Shown here: positions 1-6,928 of the stretch, in pieces
Numbering within the stretch: position 1 is the first letter of the stretch
Layout of the letters: each line of letters begins with the position of its first letter
Origin: Candidatus Iainarchaeum sp.
Lineage (GTDB): Archaea; Iainarchaeota; Iainarchaeia; Iainarchaeales; GCA-2688035
NCBI GenBank assembly: GCA_017609945.1
Contig: JAFCCZ010000045.1
Span: 1 to 14,327, forward strand
Direction of reading: 5' to 3'
Length of the DNA: 14,327 nt
Position numbers and translations under genes: made by a program
The notes under the pieces: model-generated
Database searches by the model: none
Told to the model about the DNA's origin: nothing
Seen by the model: only the letters and a program-made list of their open reading frames with translations

Positions 1-1
1 A

Positions 2-460
2 ATAAACGATTTCTACATGAGTTTGCGTGACATGGGGCGAAAAGAGGGAAGCTATGCCGCAACCCACAGGCAGCTTGAGGGGCTTGTGAGGCTAAGCGAG
101 GCCTCGGCAAGGGTAAGGCTAAGCGATGTGATTGAAAAGCAGGACGCGGAAAGGGCGGTAAGGCTTGTCAGGGCTTCACTGCAGGACCTTGTAACCGATC
201 CTGAAACAGGCAAGATTGATTACGATATCATTGCAACAGGCCAAACGCATACGCAAGTAACAAACATGAAGAAGATTCTGAACATTGTGAAGGGAAAGAC
301 CCAGGATACGGACATGGTTCCAGTGCAGGACGTGTTGGAGGAAGCCAAAGCAGAGAACATTTCCGAGGACAAGGCAAGAGACCTGATAGAAAAGCTTGAG
401 AAAAAGGGCGAGCTCTACAAGCCAAGGCACGGTTTCCTAAAACCGACAAACCGCAGATAA
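2..460 (+). CDS. mcm: Replicative DNA helicase MCM, C-terminal part (5' end outside window)
   Basis: This is the last 152 residues of the MCM helicase, the hexameric AAA+ ATPase that unwinds DNA at archaeal replication forks. The frame is open to the left window edge, so the N-terminal DNA-binding domain, Walker A/B motifs and arginine finger lie outside. The visible part starts at the end of the AAA+ module. The segment HRQLEGLVRLSEASARVRLS is the conserved sensor-2 helix region, followed by DAERAVRLVRASL. After DPETGKIDYD comes the C-terminal winged-helix domain (about residues 75-150), ending in EKKGELYKPRHGFLK, which resembles the G-E-I-Y-E-P-R-x-G-Y endings of archaeal MCMs. An internal ATG at 17 is not the real start, because homology continues upstream of it (INDFY). 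The presenilin-like gene follows 35 bp downstream. Confidence 0.93.
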   Translation: MNDFYMSLRDMGRKEGSYAATHRQLEGLVRLSEASARVRLSDVIEKQDAERAVRLVRASLQDLVTDPETGKIDYDIIATGQTHTQVTNMKKILNIVKGKTQDTDMVPVQDVLEEAKAENISEDKARDLIEKLEKKGELYKPRHGFLKPTNRR

Positions 461-472
461 AGCCTTTTAACC
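461..472 (+). promoter_or_regulatory. Possible TATA box for the presenilin-like gene
   Basis: The AT-rich element CTTTTAA is centred about 29 nt before the ATG at 496 and has no Shine-Dalgarno after it. This spacing would give a leaderless transcript. The match to a TATA consensus is weak. Confidence 0.35.
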
Positions 473-495
473 TGTTCCCCCTTCCCTTTTTCATT

Positions 496-1386
496 ATGGA
501 AAAAGCACTGCTGCTAAAGCTTTCCGCGCTATTTATTGTAACACAGCTGATTGGAATAACTGTTGCAATTCCGTTCATCACGGCCACTCAAACCGGAGAG
601 TACACGCCAACAGGCGTTATAACCGAGGATCCCGATGACCCGGTGAACGCTGTTGGACTCTTTGCAATGATTCTTGTGTCCACTGCGGTTTTTCTCATCT
701 TCCTCAAGCTGTTCAAGGGAGTAACCCTGTTCAAGATATTGGAGGCAGTTGTTGTTTTCTCGGCCTCGCTAATCGTTTTCTGGACACTGCTTGAAATGGC
801 AATGATTTTGTTGGGAGTTTGGAGTATTGTTGGCGGGCTTGCTTTTTTCACAGCACTGGTTCTTGCACTTGCGCTTGTCGCAACAAGAGTGCTGTGGCCA
901 AAGAACTTAATTCTTAGGAATTTAAGCAGCTCGGTTTCCGTCGCAGGGGTTGGTGTTTTGATTGGAATAAACCTGGGGGTTGTGCCGGTAATTGTTTTCC
1001 TTGTGCTTCTCGCAGTATACGACTTCATCGCGGTCTTCAAAACAAAGCACATGGTTGCGCTTGCAAAGGGAATCGCCAAGAAAAACCTTGCGTTTACCTT
1101 TGCACTGCCAAGCAAAGAGCTCAAGCACCAGTTTGAGCTCGGGACGGGGGATATGGTAATGCCCCTTACCTTTGCGATAGCGGTAATGAACTCGAGCGCA
1201 ATCAGCGGAATTACTTTCCCAAACTACATAATCCCGGGCATTCTCATTCTGATTGGGTCACTTGCAGGCCTGCTTTGGACAATTGACTACATCAGCAAGC
1301 ACGTTGGAATTGCATTACCGGCGCTTCCGCCCCAAACAGTTCTAATGCTCTTAATGTGGTGCGTTGGAAAACTGGCGGGATTTTAG
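496..1386 (+). CDS. Presenilin/signal-peptide-peptidase-like intramembrane aspartyl protease
   Basis: This is a polytopic membrane protein of 296 residues with the three signatures of the presenilin/SPP (A22) family. The YD motif is at Y175-D176, the GxGD motif is GTGD at 216-219, and the PAL motif is at 275-277 (LPALPP). D176 and D219 would be the catalytic pair that cleaves peptide bonds inside the membrane. About eight to nine hydrophobic segments are visible, the first at 7-27, and a short hydrophilic acidic loop follows it (about 31-50). The length matches archaeal presenilin homologues. Such proteases probably process signal-peptide remnants or membrane-protein fragments; the substrate here is unknown. 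It follows mcm by 35 bp with no Shine-Dalgarno, so it may be transcribed separately and leaderless. It converges with the small gene at 1393, with a 6-bp gap. Confidence 0.9.
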   Translation: MEKALLLKLSALFIVTQLIGITVAIPFITATQTGEYTPTGVITEDPDDPVNAVGLFAMILVSTAVFLIFLKLFKGVTLFKILEAVVVFSASLIVFWTLLEMAMILLGVWSIVGGLAFFTALVLALALVATRVLWPKNLILRNLSSSVSVAGVGVLIGINLGVVPVIVFLVLLAVYDFIAVFKTKHMVALAKGIAKKNLAFTFALPSKELKHQFELGTGDMVMPLTFAIAVMNSSAISGITFPNYIIPGILILIGSLAGLLWTIDYISKHVGIALPALPPQTVLMLLMWCVGKLAGF

Positions 1387-1392
1387 AAAGAA

Positions 1393-1584
1393 CTACGCTG
1401 CCTTTTTCTTTGGAGGGATAGCACGCCTTGCCTGGGCTTGAAACTTTTTCCTCGCAGCAAGCTTACGCTTTGCCTCCCTTAGATTTCTTTTAAGCAGCTT
1501 AGCTTCCGCTGGCTCATGAGCTAAACCCAGCCTTCTCCTAATTCTTGCCAGGATAGTTTCAGATACTCTTGGACCAACTGTCAT
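1393..1584 (-). CDS. Small highly basic protein of unknown function
   Basis: The product is about 63 residues, extremely rich in Arg, Lys and Ala (RRRLGL, KRNLREAKRKLAARKK, ending PPKKKAA), with no Cys or membrane segment. I do not recognise the family. The composition and predicted helicity suggest binding to nucleic acid or ribosomes (inference). The start chosen is the ATG at 1584-1582, which has GGGA six bases upstream (1594-1591). A TTG two codons earlier (1590-1588) is in frame and would add two residues. A TATA-like TTTAAAAAG lies at about 1617-1625 on this strand, so the gene may have its own promoter although it sits 47 bp behind the DedA-like gene. Its stop is 6 bp from the stop of the convergent protease gene. 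Confidence 0.6.
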   Translation of the reverse strand: MTVGPRVSETILARIRRRLGLAHEPAEAKLLKRNLREAKRKLAARKKFQAQARRAIPPKKKAA

Positions 1585-1631
1585 TTTCAATCCCTTAAAT
1601 ATTTCCTGTTTTTTATCTTTTTAAACCTTTG

Positions 1632-2159
1632 TTAAATCCCCAACCAGGCCTTTATCCAGACCGCGCCAAAAAAGCCTGCTACCGCAATAATTGTGTAGCG
1701 CAGCACCTTTCCGGCAAGGGCCGCAAAGAAAAACTTTTTGGGGTTGTAACGGATTAGCCCGGCGGCTATTCCAATAATGTCAAAGGGAAAGGGAGTAAAT
1801 GCCCCAAGGAAAATTATTGGAATTCCCTTGTTGGCAAGCTTTTCACCCATCTTAAAAATCATTTCAACGCGCTTTTCGCTGAACCTCTGCAGGGTCTTTA
1901 CGCCAAGCATTCCAAAGATGTAGCCGGCCATTTCCCCAATTGCTGCCGCGGTTCCGGTAACAATTCCAACCAGCAGGGCAACAGCAAGGTTTGGGGCAAA
2001 GGCTGAAACCGCAAAAACTATTGGCTCAACAAGGATTGGAAAGAAGAGTGAGGCGTTTGCAAAAACCGTGAAGAGGAAAAGCAGCACTATTCCAAAGGGG
2101 GAAGAGTAAAGAAGCTCTGAAAGAGCGGCAGTATTGCTTAGAATAAAGCCTATGTCCAT
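1632..2159 (-). CDS. DedA/VTT-domain (SNARE-associated, YqaA-like) membrane protein
   Basis: This 175-residue multi-span membrane protein resembles the VTT/DedA superfamily, whose members are implicated in lipid scrambling, membrane homeostasis and proton-dependent transport. Hydrophobic segments lie at about 18-40, 43-65, 70-95, 115-140 and 145-172. The VTT-like core is seen in GEMAGYIFGMLG (about 75-86), then FLGAFTPFPFDIIGIAAGL (about 117-135), with a Pro/Asp re-entrant-like segment and the late GKVLRY motif (about 150-155). The short length without long termini is closer to the YqaA branch than to classical DedA. The start is the ATG at 2159, with a TATA-like element 25 nt before it and no Shine-Dalgarno. 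It is divergent from the aIF2-beta gene. The transported substrate cannot be inferred. Confidence 0.8.
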   Translation of the reverse strand: MDIGFILSNTAALSELLYSSPFGIVLLFLFTVFANASLFFPILVEPIVFAVSAFAPNLAVALLVGIVTGTAAAIGEMAGYIFGMLGVKTLQRFSEKRVEMIFKMGEKLANKGIPIIFLGAFTPFPFDIIGIAAGLIRYNPKKFFFAALAGKVLRYTIIAVAGFFGAVWIKAWLGI

Positions 2160-2177
2160 GTAGCTATTTGCATTCCC

Positions 2178-2190
2178 TTATTAATAATAT
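2178..2190 (-). promoter_or_regulatory. TATA-like box for the DedA/VTT gene
   Basis: On the minus strand the AT-only element ATATTATTAATAA is centred about 25 nt upstream of the ATG at 2159. That places the expected transcription start at or next to the start codon, consistent with a leaderless mRNA. Confidence 0.5.
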
Positions 2191-2215
2191 TTCCTTTCCT
2201 TTGGTTCAAGGAAAG

Positions 2216-2227
2216 AGTTAAAAAAGC
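2216..2227 (+). promoter_or_regulatory. TATA-like box for the aIF2-beta gene
   Basis: AGTTAAAAAAGC is centred 25 nt before the second ATG of the aIF2-beta frame (2247) but only 13 nt before the first (2235). If this is the TATA box, it favours leaderless initiation at 2247. Confidence 0.4.
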
Positions 2228-2234
2228 TTGGAGA

Positions 2235-2654
2235 ATGAATTATTTCATGCAGTACGAGAAAATGGTTGACAGGCTTTACGATGCATTGCCTGAGAGAACC
2301 AAAAAGCACGAAAGGTTTGAGATGCCGGAGGCTGTTTCGTTTATTCAGGGAACCAAAACTGTTGTGAAGAACTTTTCGGCAATTTTGAAGGTAGTTTCAA
2401 GAACCGAAAAGCACCTTTTTAAGTTTCTTACAAAGGAAACGGCAACTGCCGCAAGCGTTGACGAGTCAGGCCGGTTGATACTGAACGGAAAGTTTTCCCA
2501 GCAGCAGGTTAACGACTTGGTTAAAAGCTATGTAAAGCAGTTTGTTCTCTGCCCCGAATGCGACAGGCCTGATACAAAGGTTGTTGAAAAGCAGGGAATT
2601 AAGATGCTGAAATGTGAGGCCTGTGGAGCGATATCCTCGGTTAAGGGTTTGTAG
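2235..2654 (+). CDS. Translation initiation factor aIF2 subunit beta
   Basis: This is the beta subunit of the heterotrimeric aIF2, which brings Met-tRNAi to the small ribosomal subunit. The 139-residue length is normal for the family. The N-terminal helix (YEKMVDRLYDALPE), the alpha-beta core with QGTKTVVKNFSAILKVVSR, and the C-terminal zinc ribbon are all present. The ribbon uses C106-x2-C109 (CPEC) and C127-x2-C130 (CEAC), with the typical RPDTK between them. Start choice is open. ATG 2235 has GGAG only one base upstream. ATG 2247 (giving MQYEKMV) fits the TATA spacing, and homologues vary at this end. The DUF424 gene follows 10 bp later, with its Shine-Dalgarno overlapping this stop codon, so the two are probably co-transcribed. 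Confidence 0.93.
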   Translation: MNYFMQYEKMVDRLYDALPERTKKHERFEMPEAVSFIQGTKTVVKNFSAILKVVSRTEKHLFKFLTKETATAASVDESGRLILNGKFSQQQVNDLVKSYVKQFVLCPECDRPDTKVVEKQGIKMLKCEACGAISSVKGL

Positions 2655-2659
2655 GTGGT
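2654..2659 (+). promoter_or_regulatory. Shine-Dalgarno GGTGGT placing the DUF424 start at an ATT codon
   Basis: GGTGGT overlaps the last base of the aIF2-beta stop codon (TAG). It ends five bases before ATT at 2665, the same spacing seen at the topoisomerase VI genes. No ATG, GTG or TTG lies in the downstream frame until GTG 2704, which is 44 bases away. Confidence 0.55.
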
Positions 2660-2664
2660 AAACT

Positions 2665-2958
2665 ATTTTTCATAAGATTCACAAAACCGCGGGCGAGAAA
2701 GAGGTGCTTGCGGCAGCAGACAAAGAGCTAATTGGAAAAACATTGAACGGGAATGGAATTAAATTTGAAGTAAGCGAAAAGTTCTACAAGGGAGAAGAGA
2801 TTACTGCCGAAGAACTTAGGAAAATGCTTCACGAATTTGGCAACATTAACCTTGTTGGAGAGAAGGTTGTTGCAGTAGCGTTGGACGAAAAGCTTGCGGA
2901 GGAATCCCAAGTTCTTGAAATAGAGGGAGTAAAGCACCTTCAAATTATTGCATTGTGA
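2665..2958 (+). CDS. DUF424 family protein (COG2412-like), probable ATT start
   Basis: This small archaeal protein has no settled function but is often found among translation genes. From ATT at 2665 it would be 97 residues, close to the family's usual length. It begins M-F-H-K-I-H-K-T, which matches the usual opening beta strand, then EVLAAADKELIGK, EVSEKFYKGEEIT and GNINLVGEKVVAVALDE. The first conventional start is GTG at 2704 (VLAAAD). Starting there would remove this conserved strand, so I prefer the ATT. A GGTGGT Shine-Dalgarno with ideal spacing supports it. The upstream boundary is a TAA at 2659-2661. It lies between aIF2-beta and aIF1A, 10 bp from each, which implies one mRNA and a role near translation initiation (inference). 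It ends in TGA. Confidence 0.78.
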   Translation: MFHKIHKTAGEKEVLAAADKELIGKTLNGNGIKFEVSEKFYKGEEITAEELRKMLHEFGNINLVGEKVVAVALDEKLAEESQVLEIEGVKHLQIIAL

Positions 2959-2968
2959 GATGATTTAG

Positions 2969-3313
2969 ATGGCCTTCCGCAGAAAAAAATTCGGCAAGAA
3001 GAAAAAGAAGTCAAAGCAAGGCGAAGAGGTTGTGAGGGTTAGGCTGCCGCACAAGGACGAGTTGGAAATGTTCGGCGTTGTAAAGCAGTTGCACGGCTCT
3101 AACCAAATAAAGATATCCTGCGAAGACGGAGAGGAAAGAATGTGCAGGATTCCGGGCAAAATGCGGAAAAAGATCTGGATGCGGCTCAACGATGTAGTGA
3201 TAATTAAGCTGTGGGACTTCCAGCCAAGCAAAGCAGACGTTGTATGGCGCTTCTTTGGAAACCAGGTGGAGTGGCTGAAGAAAAACGATTATTTGAATGA
3301 TTTACCTGTTTAA
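2969..3313 (+). CDS. Translation initiation factor aIF1A
   Basis: This is the archaeal homologue of eIF1A and bacterial IF1. It binds the ribosomal A site and helps subunit dissociation and start selection. The 114 residues comprise a very basic N-terminal tail (about 1-17, rich in Lys), then the S1/IF1-type OB fold (about 22-95). The hallmarks are RLPHKDELEMFGVV, CRIPGKMRKKIWMRLNDVVIIK and DFQPSKADVVWRF. A Shine-Dalgarno-like GATGATT precedes the ATG at 2969, which lies 10 bp after the DUF424 stop, so it is part of the aIF2-beta/DUF424 transcript. The neighbouring gene encodes another initiation factor, so three genes involved in or associated with initiation are clustered. Confidence 0.95.
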   Translation: MAFRRKKFGKKKKKSKQGEEVVRVRLPHKDELEMFGVVKQLHGSNQIKISCEDGEERMCRIPGKMRKKIWMRLNDVVIIKLWDFQPSKADVVWRFFGNQVEWLKKNDYLNDLPV

Positions 3314-3330
3314 TTCTTTGCTTAACGCAA

Positions 3331-3340
3331 ATTCTATATA
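3331..3340 (+). promoter_or_regulatory. TATA box for the methyltransferase-like gene
   Basis: TTCTATATA is centred 26 nt before the ATG at 3363, the canonical distance from TATA centre to transcription start in archaea. It implies a leaderless mRNA and marks 3363 as the start, rather than an in-frame ATT farther upstream at 3297 that overlaps aIF1A. Confidence 0.6.
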
Positions 3341-3362
3341 CTACTTTAGCCCCCCTTATATT

Positions 3363-4034
3363 ATGGGAAAACCAAAAAGAACAAAGAACCGAAAGAAGAA
3401 AGCCAAAAAACATAATCCAATTGCCCTTCTGGCGATAGGGGAGGGTCCTAGAAAAGGAAGAGTTTACAGGGCTGCAAAAAGGCTTGCTGATAAAAAGTCG
3501 CAAAAAAGGATTGTGGTTCTTGATTTAAAAAAGCCGGAGTATAAGCCGCCGGCAACAATGCAGTATATACGACGGGATGCTGCAAAATTTTTGTCCAGCG
3601 TTGCCCCTTCCACATTTGAAAAAATCTATGACAAATACTGCCTTAATTTTATTACTTTAGGAAAGTTGGGAAGAAATCCTGAGGCATTCAACAGGGCGAA
3701 AAGGGCGCAGGCAGTGGTAAGAATTGCTAAACTTGGGGGAGATATTAGACCCAACAATAAGCTTGCTGTTGATACTGACGCAAATATGAGGCGTTATGCA
3801 AGGTCTGCTTTAAGGGCACTTGTTCCCGGCGGGAAATTTGTGATTCTGACAGGGATAGAAAAATATAAGAATCGAATTTTGGAGTCGCTTTTAGCAGCCG
3901 GATTTGAAGTAAGAAAGGTACACAAACTTTCCCCTGCAGCGATTGAAAGAAGTGGTTCAACACAGGCATTGTCTGACCATAAGCACGGGGTTCCTGTTTA
4001 CAGGATTCACGCAGTTAAGCCTGAAAAAGCCTGA
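3363..4034 (+). CDS. Methyltransferase-like (SAM-binding fold) protein with basic N-terminal tail
   Basis: This 223-residue protein shows the outline of a class I SAM-dependent methyltransferase. There is a glycine motif I (LLAIGEGPRKGR, about 22-33), an acidic end of strand 2 (VVLDL, D54), an acidic strand-3 turn (YIRRDAAKF, D72), and a late motif SALRALVPGGKFVIL (about 151-165) typical of the strand before the C-terminal part. Motif I is not canonical (GEGPRKG rather than GxGxG). The first 17 residues are almost all basic (KPKRTKNRKKKAKKH), suggesting RNA, ribosome or DNA contact. A C-terminal stretch GVPVYRIHAVKP closes the fold. Substrate and activity are unknown; an inactive SAM-fold protein is possible. 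It lies downstream of aIF1A but has its own TATA box. It ends in TGA. Confidence 0.65.
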   Translation: MGKPKRTKNRKKKAKKHNPIALLAIGEGPRKGRVYRAAKRLADKKSQKRIVVLDLKKPEYKPPATMQYIRRDAAKFLSSVAPSTFEKIYDKYCLNFITLGKLGRNPEAFNRAKRAQAVVRIAKLGGDIRPNNKLAVDTDANMRRYARSALRALVPGGKFVILTGIEKYKNRILESLLAAGFEVRKVHKLSPAAIERSGSTQALSDHKHGVPVYRIHAVKPEKA

Positions 4035-4045
4035 TTTCCCAGTTC

Positions 4046-4061
4046 TTAGGTTTTTCCCTAA
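4046..4061 (+). terminator. Weak hairpin/T-tract terminator after the methyltransferase-like gene
   Basis: TTAGG and CCTAA can pair as a 5-bp stem around a T-rich loop, and the T run could itself act as an archaeal terminator. The structure is small and is followed by an A run rather than a T run. Confidence 0.3.
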
Positions 4062-4074
4062 ACAAAAAAAGCAG

Positions 4075-4110
4075 TATTTAAATATAAAAGAGAACAATAT
4101 TTTTGGTGAT
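4075..4110 (+). promoter_or_regulatory. Promoter and Shine-Dalgarno of the beta-propeller gene
   Basis: TATTTAAATATAAAAG (4075-4090) is a strong TATA-like element. GGTGAT at 4105-4110 lies five bases before the ATG at 4116. The TATA spacing predicts a transcription start near 4103-4108, so the transcript would have only a very short leader and may include the Shine-Dalgarno only in part. Confidence 0.6.
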
Positions 4111-4115
4111 ATCTT

Positions 4116-6053
4116 ATGGAAACCAAAATTGATGTTTTGGCTATTGCCGCAGTACTTGCTATTGTGGCTATAGTGCTGTTTGTTGGTTTTCCCTCGCCGG
4201 GAGAAGGATCAGGCAGCGAACTAGAATTCAAGGAAGTTCCGCACTTTGAAAGCTATGCAGCAATGCTTGAAGCATTCAAGGAAGCGCAGGAGCAGGGAAG
4301 GTCATACGGCGTAATGGATACTTTGGTCAACGTGCCAATGATGGCTACCTCAATGAGGGCAGGTGCTGCTGAAACTGCAGCCCCGGGTAGCACAGACTAC
4401 TCAACCACGAACATTCAGGTTGAAGGGGTTGACGAGGCAGACATTGTGAAAACCGACGGAAAGTATATCTACAACTTTTCCAAAAGCAAGCTTGTGATAA
4501 CAGACGCTTACCCAATCCAGAGTTCAAAAATTGTTTCAAGCACAGAACTTGGGGGAATTTCCCCGCTGGAAATGTTTGTTTCGGGAGACAAGCTTTTGAT
4601 TTTTGGAAACACACGCTGGGCTTACGCTGAAGAGACAGGCAGAGAGGGAAAAACAGAGCCGTCAATGGTGGCGGATAGTATAGGGTACTATCCATACTAC
4701 GGTGGCGCAATGGTTGCGCAGTTGTACGATATTTCGGACAGGGGAAATCCAAAGCTTGAAAAGGAGCTGGAGTTTCAGGGAAACTACAACACTTCAAGGC
4801 TTATTGGGAAAAACGCGTATTTTGTAGTTACAAACTATGCTTATTATAGGTCCTTGGAGGACGGAGACATAATTCCAATGATGGCAGAGGACGGTGTTGC
4901 AAGCAAGGTGGCAGAGGCAACAGACATCGGATTTATTCCGCCAATGCCGGCAAACGGTTTTGTTACAATTGCCTCAATAAACATTGATTCAGAGGACGTG
5001 CGGAAGGAAACAATCGTCGGAAGCGTTGGAAACGTTTTCGCTTCGCAGAACAGCATTTACCTGGCTGGAACTGTCTGGAACTTTCCGGACCTTCCAATAA
5101 TCAAGGATGCTGTAAGGCCAATTGTTGGAGACTTTGAGACAACCGTTGTAAACAAGTTTGGCTTGAGAAACGGCGAAATTGGCTTTGTTGGACAGGGTTC
5201 TGTGCCGGGGCACGTTCTGAACCAGTTTTCAATGGACGAGTTTGAGGGCAATTTCAGAATAGCCACTACTATTGGATGGAACGGTTCAAGCGGTATTTAT
5301 GTGCTGGACAGTGAAATGAACACAATAGGGAAACTAGAGGATTTAGCGCCTGGTGAAAGCATTTACTCGGCCCGCTTTATGGGAAAGAAGGCATATTTGG
5401 TCACCTTCAGGAAGGTTGACCCATTGTTTGTGATTGACCTGTCAGAGCCAAGCGACCCAAGGGTTTTGGGAAAGCTCAAGATTCCTGGCTACAGCGATTA
5501 CCTGCACCCGATTGACGAAACCCACATTATTGGGCTGGGAAAGGAAACAATTGAAGCGGCCAAGGGAGACTTTGCATGGTACCAGGGGCTGAAGATGGCT
5601 ATCTTTGACGTCAGCGATGTATCCAACCCAATTGAAATGCACAAGATTGTAATTGGGGACAGGGGAACCGACAGCTATGCATTGCGAGACCACAAGGCTT
5701 TCCTCTTTGACAGGGAGAAAGAGCTATTGGTTCTCCCAATAATGCTGGCAGAAATTCCTGAAGAGCAAAAGAAACCTCTCACCGAAAACCAGATGATGCC
5801 AAGCTACGGCGAGCCGGTTTTCCAGGGGGCCTTTGTTTTCAAAGTAAATTTGGGAGTAGGGTTCCAGGAGAGGGGCAGGATAACGCATGTAACGCCAGAG
5901 GACGAGCTCAAGAGAGGCCACTACTATGGTGGCGAGTACAGCGTTAAGAGATCGCTCTACATTGGAAACGTTCTCTACACGCTCTCTGAGAGGATGCTGA
6001 AAGCAAACGCTTTGGACAGCCTTGCAGAGTTGAAGGAGTTTACTTTCGAGTAA
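4116..6053 (+). CDS. Membrane-anchored beta-propeller domain protein (COG4880/Beta_propel type)
   Basis: The 645-residue protein has an N-terminal hydrophobic segment (about 7-25, VLAIAAVLAIVAIVLFVGF) that should act as signal anchor or signal peptide, placing the rest outside the cell. The family hallmark TNIQVEGVDEADIVKTDGKY lies at about 98-117. The remaining 500 residues form recurring propeller blades with motifs such as YIYNFSKSKLVI, VAQLYDISDRGNPKLEKEL, LFVIDLSEPSDPRVLGKL and MAIFDVSDVSNPIEMHK. In bacteria and archaea this family is described as secreted and distantly related to WD40 repeats; no enzymatic role is established. It probably mediates protein interactions at the cell surface. 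It has its own promoter and a T-rich terminator follows, so it looks monocistronic, inserted between the translation cluster and the RIO1 cluster. Confidence 0.88.
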   Translation: METKIDVLAIAAVLAIVAIVLFVGFPSPGEGSGSELEFKEVPHFESYAAMLEAFKEAQEQGRSYGVMDTLVNVPMMATSMRAGAAETAAPGSTDYSTTNIQVEGVDEADIVKTDGKYIYNFSKSKLVITDAYPIQSSKIVSSTELGGISPLEMFVSGDKLLIFGNTRWAYAEETGREGKTEPSMVADSIGYYPYYGGAMVAQLYDISDRGNPKLEKELEFQGNYNTSRLIGKNAYFVVTNYAYYRSLEDGDIIPMMAEDGVASKVAEATDIGFIPPMPANGFVTIASINIDSEDVRKETIVGSVGNVFASQNSIYLAGTVWNFPDLPIIKDAVRPIVGDFETTVVNKFGLRNGEIGFVGQGSVPGHVLNQFSMDEFEGNFRIATTIGWNGSSGIYVLDSEMNTIGKLEDLAPGESIYSARFMGKKAYLVTFRKVDPLFVIDLSEPSDPRVLGKLKIPGYSDYLHPIDETHIIGLGKETIEAAKGDFAWYQGLKMAIFDVSDVSNPIEMHKIVIGDRGTDSYALRDHKAFLFDREKELLVLPIMLAEIPEEQKKPLTENQMMPSYGEPVFQGAFVFKVNLGVGFQERGRITHVTPEDELKRGHYYGGEYSVKRSLYIGNVLYTLSERMLKANALDSLAELKEFTFE

Positions 6054-6054
6054 A

Positions 6055-6076
6055 TCTCCTCTTTTCTTATTTTTTA
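6055..6076 (+). terminator. T-rich transcription terminator after the beta-propeller gene
   Basis: A pyrimidine stretch ending in a run of six Ts starts two bases after the stop codon at 6053. Archaeal RNA polymerase terminates at such tracts without needing a hairpin. Confidence 0.5.
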
Positions 6077-6098
6077 CCCGGGTTGAGGCCCCCCAATT

Positions 6099-6110
6099 AA
6101 TAATTTAAAC
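6099..6110 (+). promoter_or_regulatory. TATA-like box for the RIO1 kinase gene
   Basis: AATAATTTAAAC is centred about 28 nt before the ATG at 6133 and no Shine-Dalgarno is present, which fits a leaderless transcript. A 5-bp inverted repeat (AACTG...CAGTT, 6108-6123) lies just downstream and may be chance. Confidence 0.5.
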
Positions 6111-6132
6111 TGCTTTAACAGTTCTTTTTATT

Positions 6133-6900
6133 ATGAAGAGCGATTCAAAGGAAAATTTTGACCTGCGCAAGTTTTTTCCTGACGAGGAGCAGAGGAGAAT
6201 CTTTGCAAAGGTCTTTGACAGGTCAACAATAAGCGCGGTGCACAGCCTGGCTTCCAAGGGATATTTTGACGTGCTGGAGTTTGTAATCAGCACTGGCAAG
6301 GAGGCCCATGTGTTCAGGGCAGTGGACAGTGCAGGGCACTTCCGGGCGGTGAAAATTTACAAGATTGAGACAACTGACTTTAAGCACATGTCAAAGTATT
6401 TGGAGGGCGACGTAAGGTTTCAGGGAGTGAAGAAAAACAGGCGGGACCTAATTTATGCCTGGGCAAGGAAGGAGTTCAAGAACTTGCTCTTGCTGAACAA
6501 GGCAGGTGTAAGGGCACCGCTTCCAATTGCCTTCAAGGACAATGTACTGGTAATGGAGTTTATTGGGGAAAAAGGGCAGGCAAGCCCTATTTTAAAGGAA
6601 AAGCCGGCAAAGGACGTTAAAAAAGTGCACACTGCGCTGGTGGATTTCGTGGCAAGGATGCTTTTCAAGGTGGAATTGATTCACGCGGACCTCTCTGAAT
6701 ACAATTTGCTGAACAAGGGGGAAGAATTGGTGCTAATTGACTGCGGGCAGGCAGTACTGAATTCACATCCCATGGCAAAAAGCTTTTTTGAGAGAGATAT
6801 AGCAAATATAAGCAAATATTTAAACAGGCACGGGTTTAAAACAACTGAAGAGGCCTTAACTGAAGAAATACGGTCAAAAAAGAGTTTATTCAAAAAATAG
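6133..6900 (+). CDS. rio1: RIO1-type serine protein kinase/ATPase
   Basis: This atypical kinase takes part in late small-ribosomal-subunit maturation in archaea and eukaryotes. The 255 residues carry the RIO1 signatures: STGKEA at 53-58 in the nucleotide loop, the ATP-binding lysine K74 in AVKIYK, the hinge VMEFIGE at 140-146, the catalytic loop HADLSEYN at 184-191 with D186, and the metal-binding motif LIDCGQA with D203 replacing DFG. The C-terminal HPMAKSFFERDIANISKYL matches the RIO1 ending. The flexible loop and the RRDLIYAWARKEFKNL helix distinguish RIO1 from RIO2, and there is no N-terminal winged helix. The KH protein downstream is its expected partner in 40S-like subunit maturation, and a T tract between them suggests separate transcripts. 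No key residue is missing. Confidence 0.94.
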   Translation: MKSDSKENFDLRKFFPDEEQRRIFAKVFDRSTISAVHSLASKGYFDVLEFVISTGKEAHVFRAVDSAGHFRAVKIYKIETTDFKHMSKYLEGDVRFQGVKKNRRDLIYAWARKEFKNLLLLNKAGVRAPLPIAFKDNVLVMEFIGEKGQASPILKEKPAKDVKKVHTALVDFVARMLFKVELIHADLSEYNLLNKGEELVLIDCGQAVLNSHPMAKSFFERDIANISKYLNRHGFKTTEEALTEEIRSKKSLFKK

Positions 6901-6913
6901 GGTAATTTAAGGC

Positions 6914-6922
6914 TATTTTTTT
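6914..6922 (+). terminator. T-tract terminator after the RIO1 gene
   Basis: A run of seven Ts (6916-6922) begins 16 bases after the RIO1 stop codon, ahead of the next promoter. Confidence 0.45.
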
Positions 6923-6928
6923 CGAAAG

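Noticed and set aside
588..1124. Long open frame on the minus strand opposite the presenilin-like gene
   Set aside because: It is a mirror of a real gene's codon pattern, with low-complexity Ser/Thr-rich translation, and gives no family match.
3297..3362. Earlier start for the methyltransferase-like gene
   Set aside because: It would overlap the end of aIF1A, and a TATA box lies within it at the right distance from ATG 3363.
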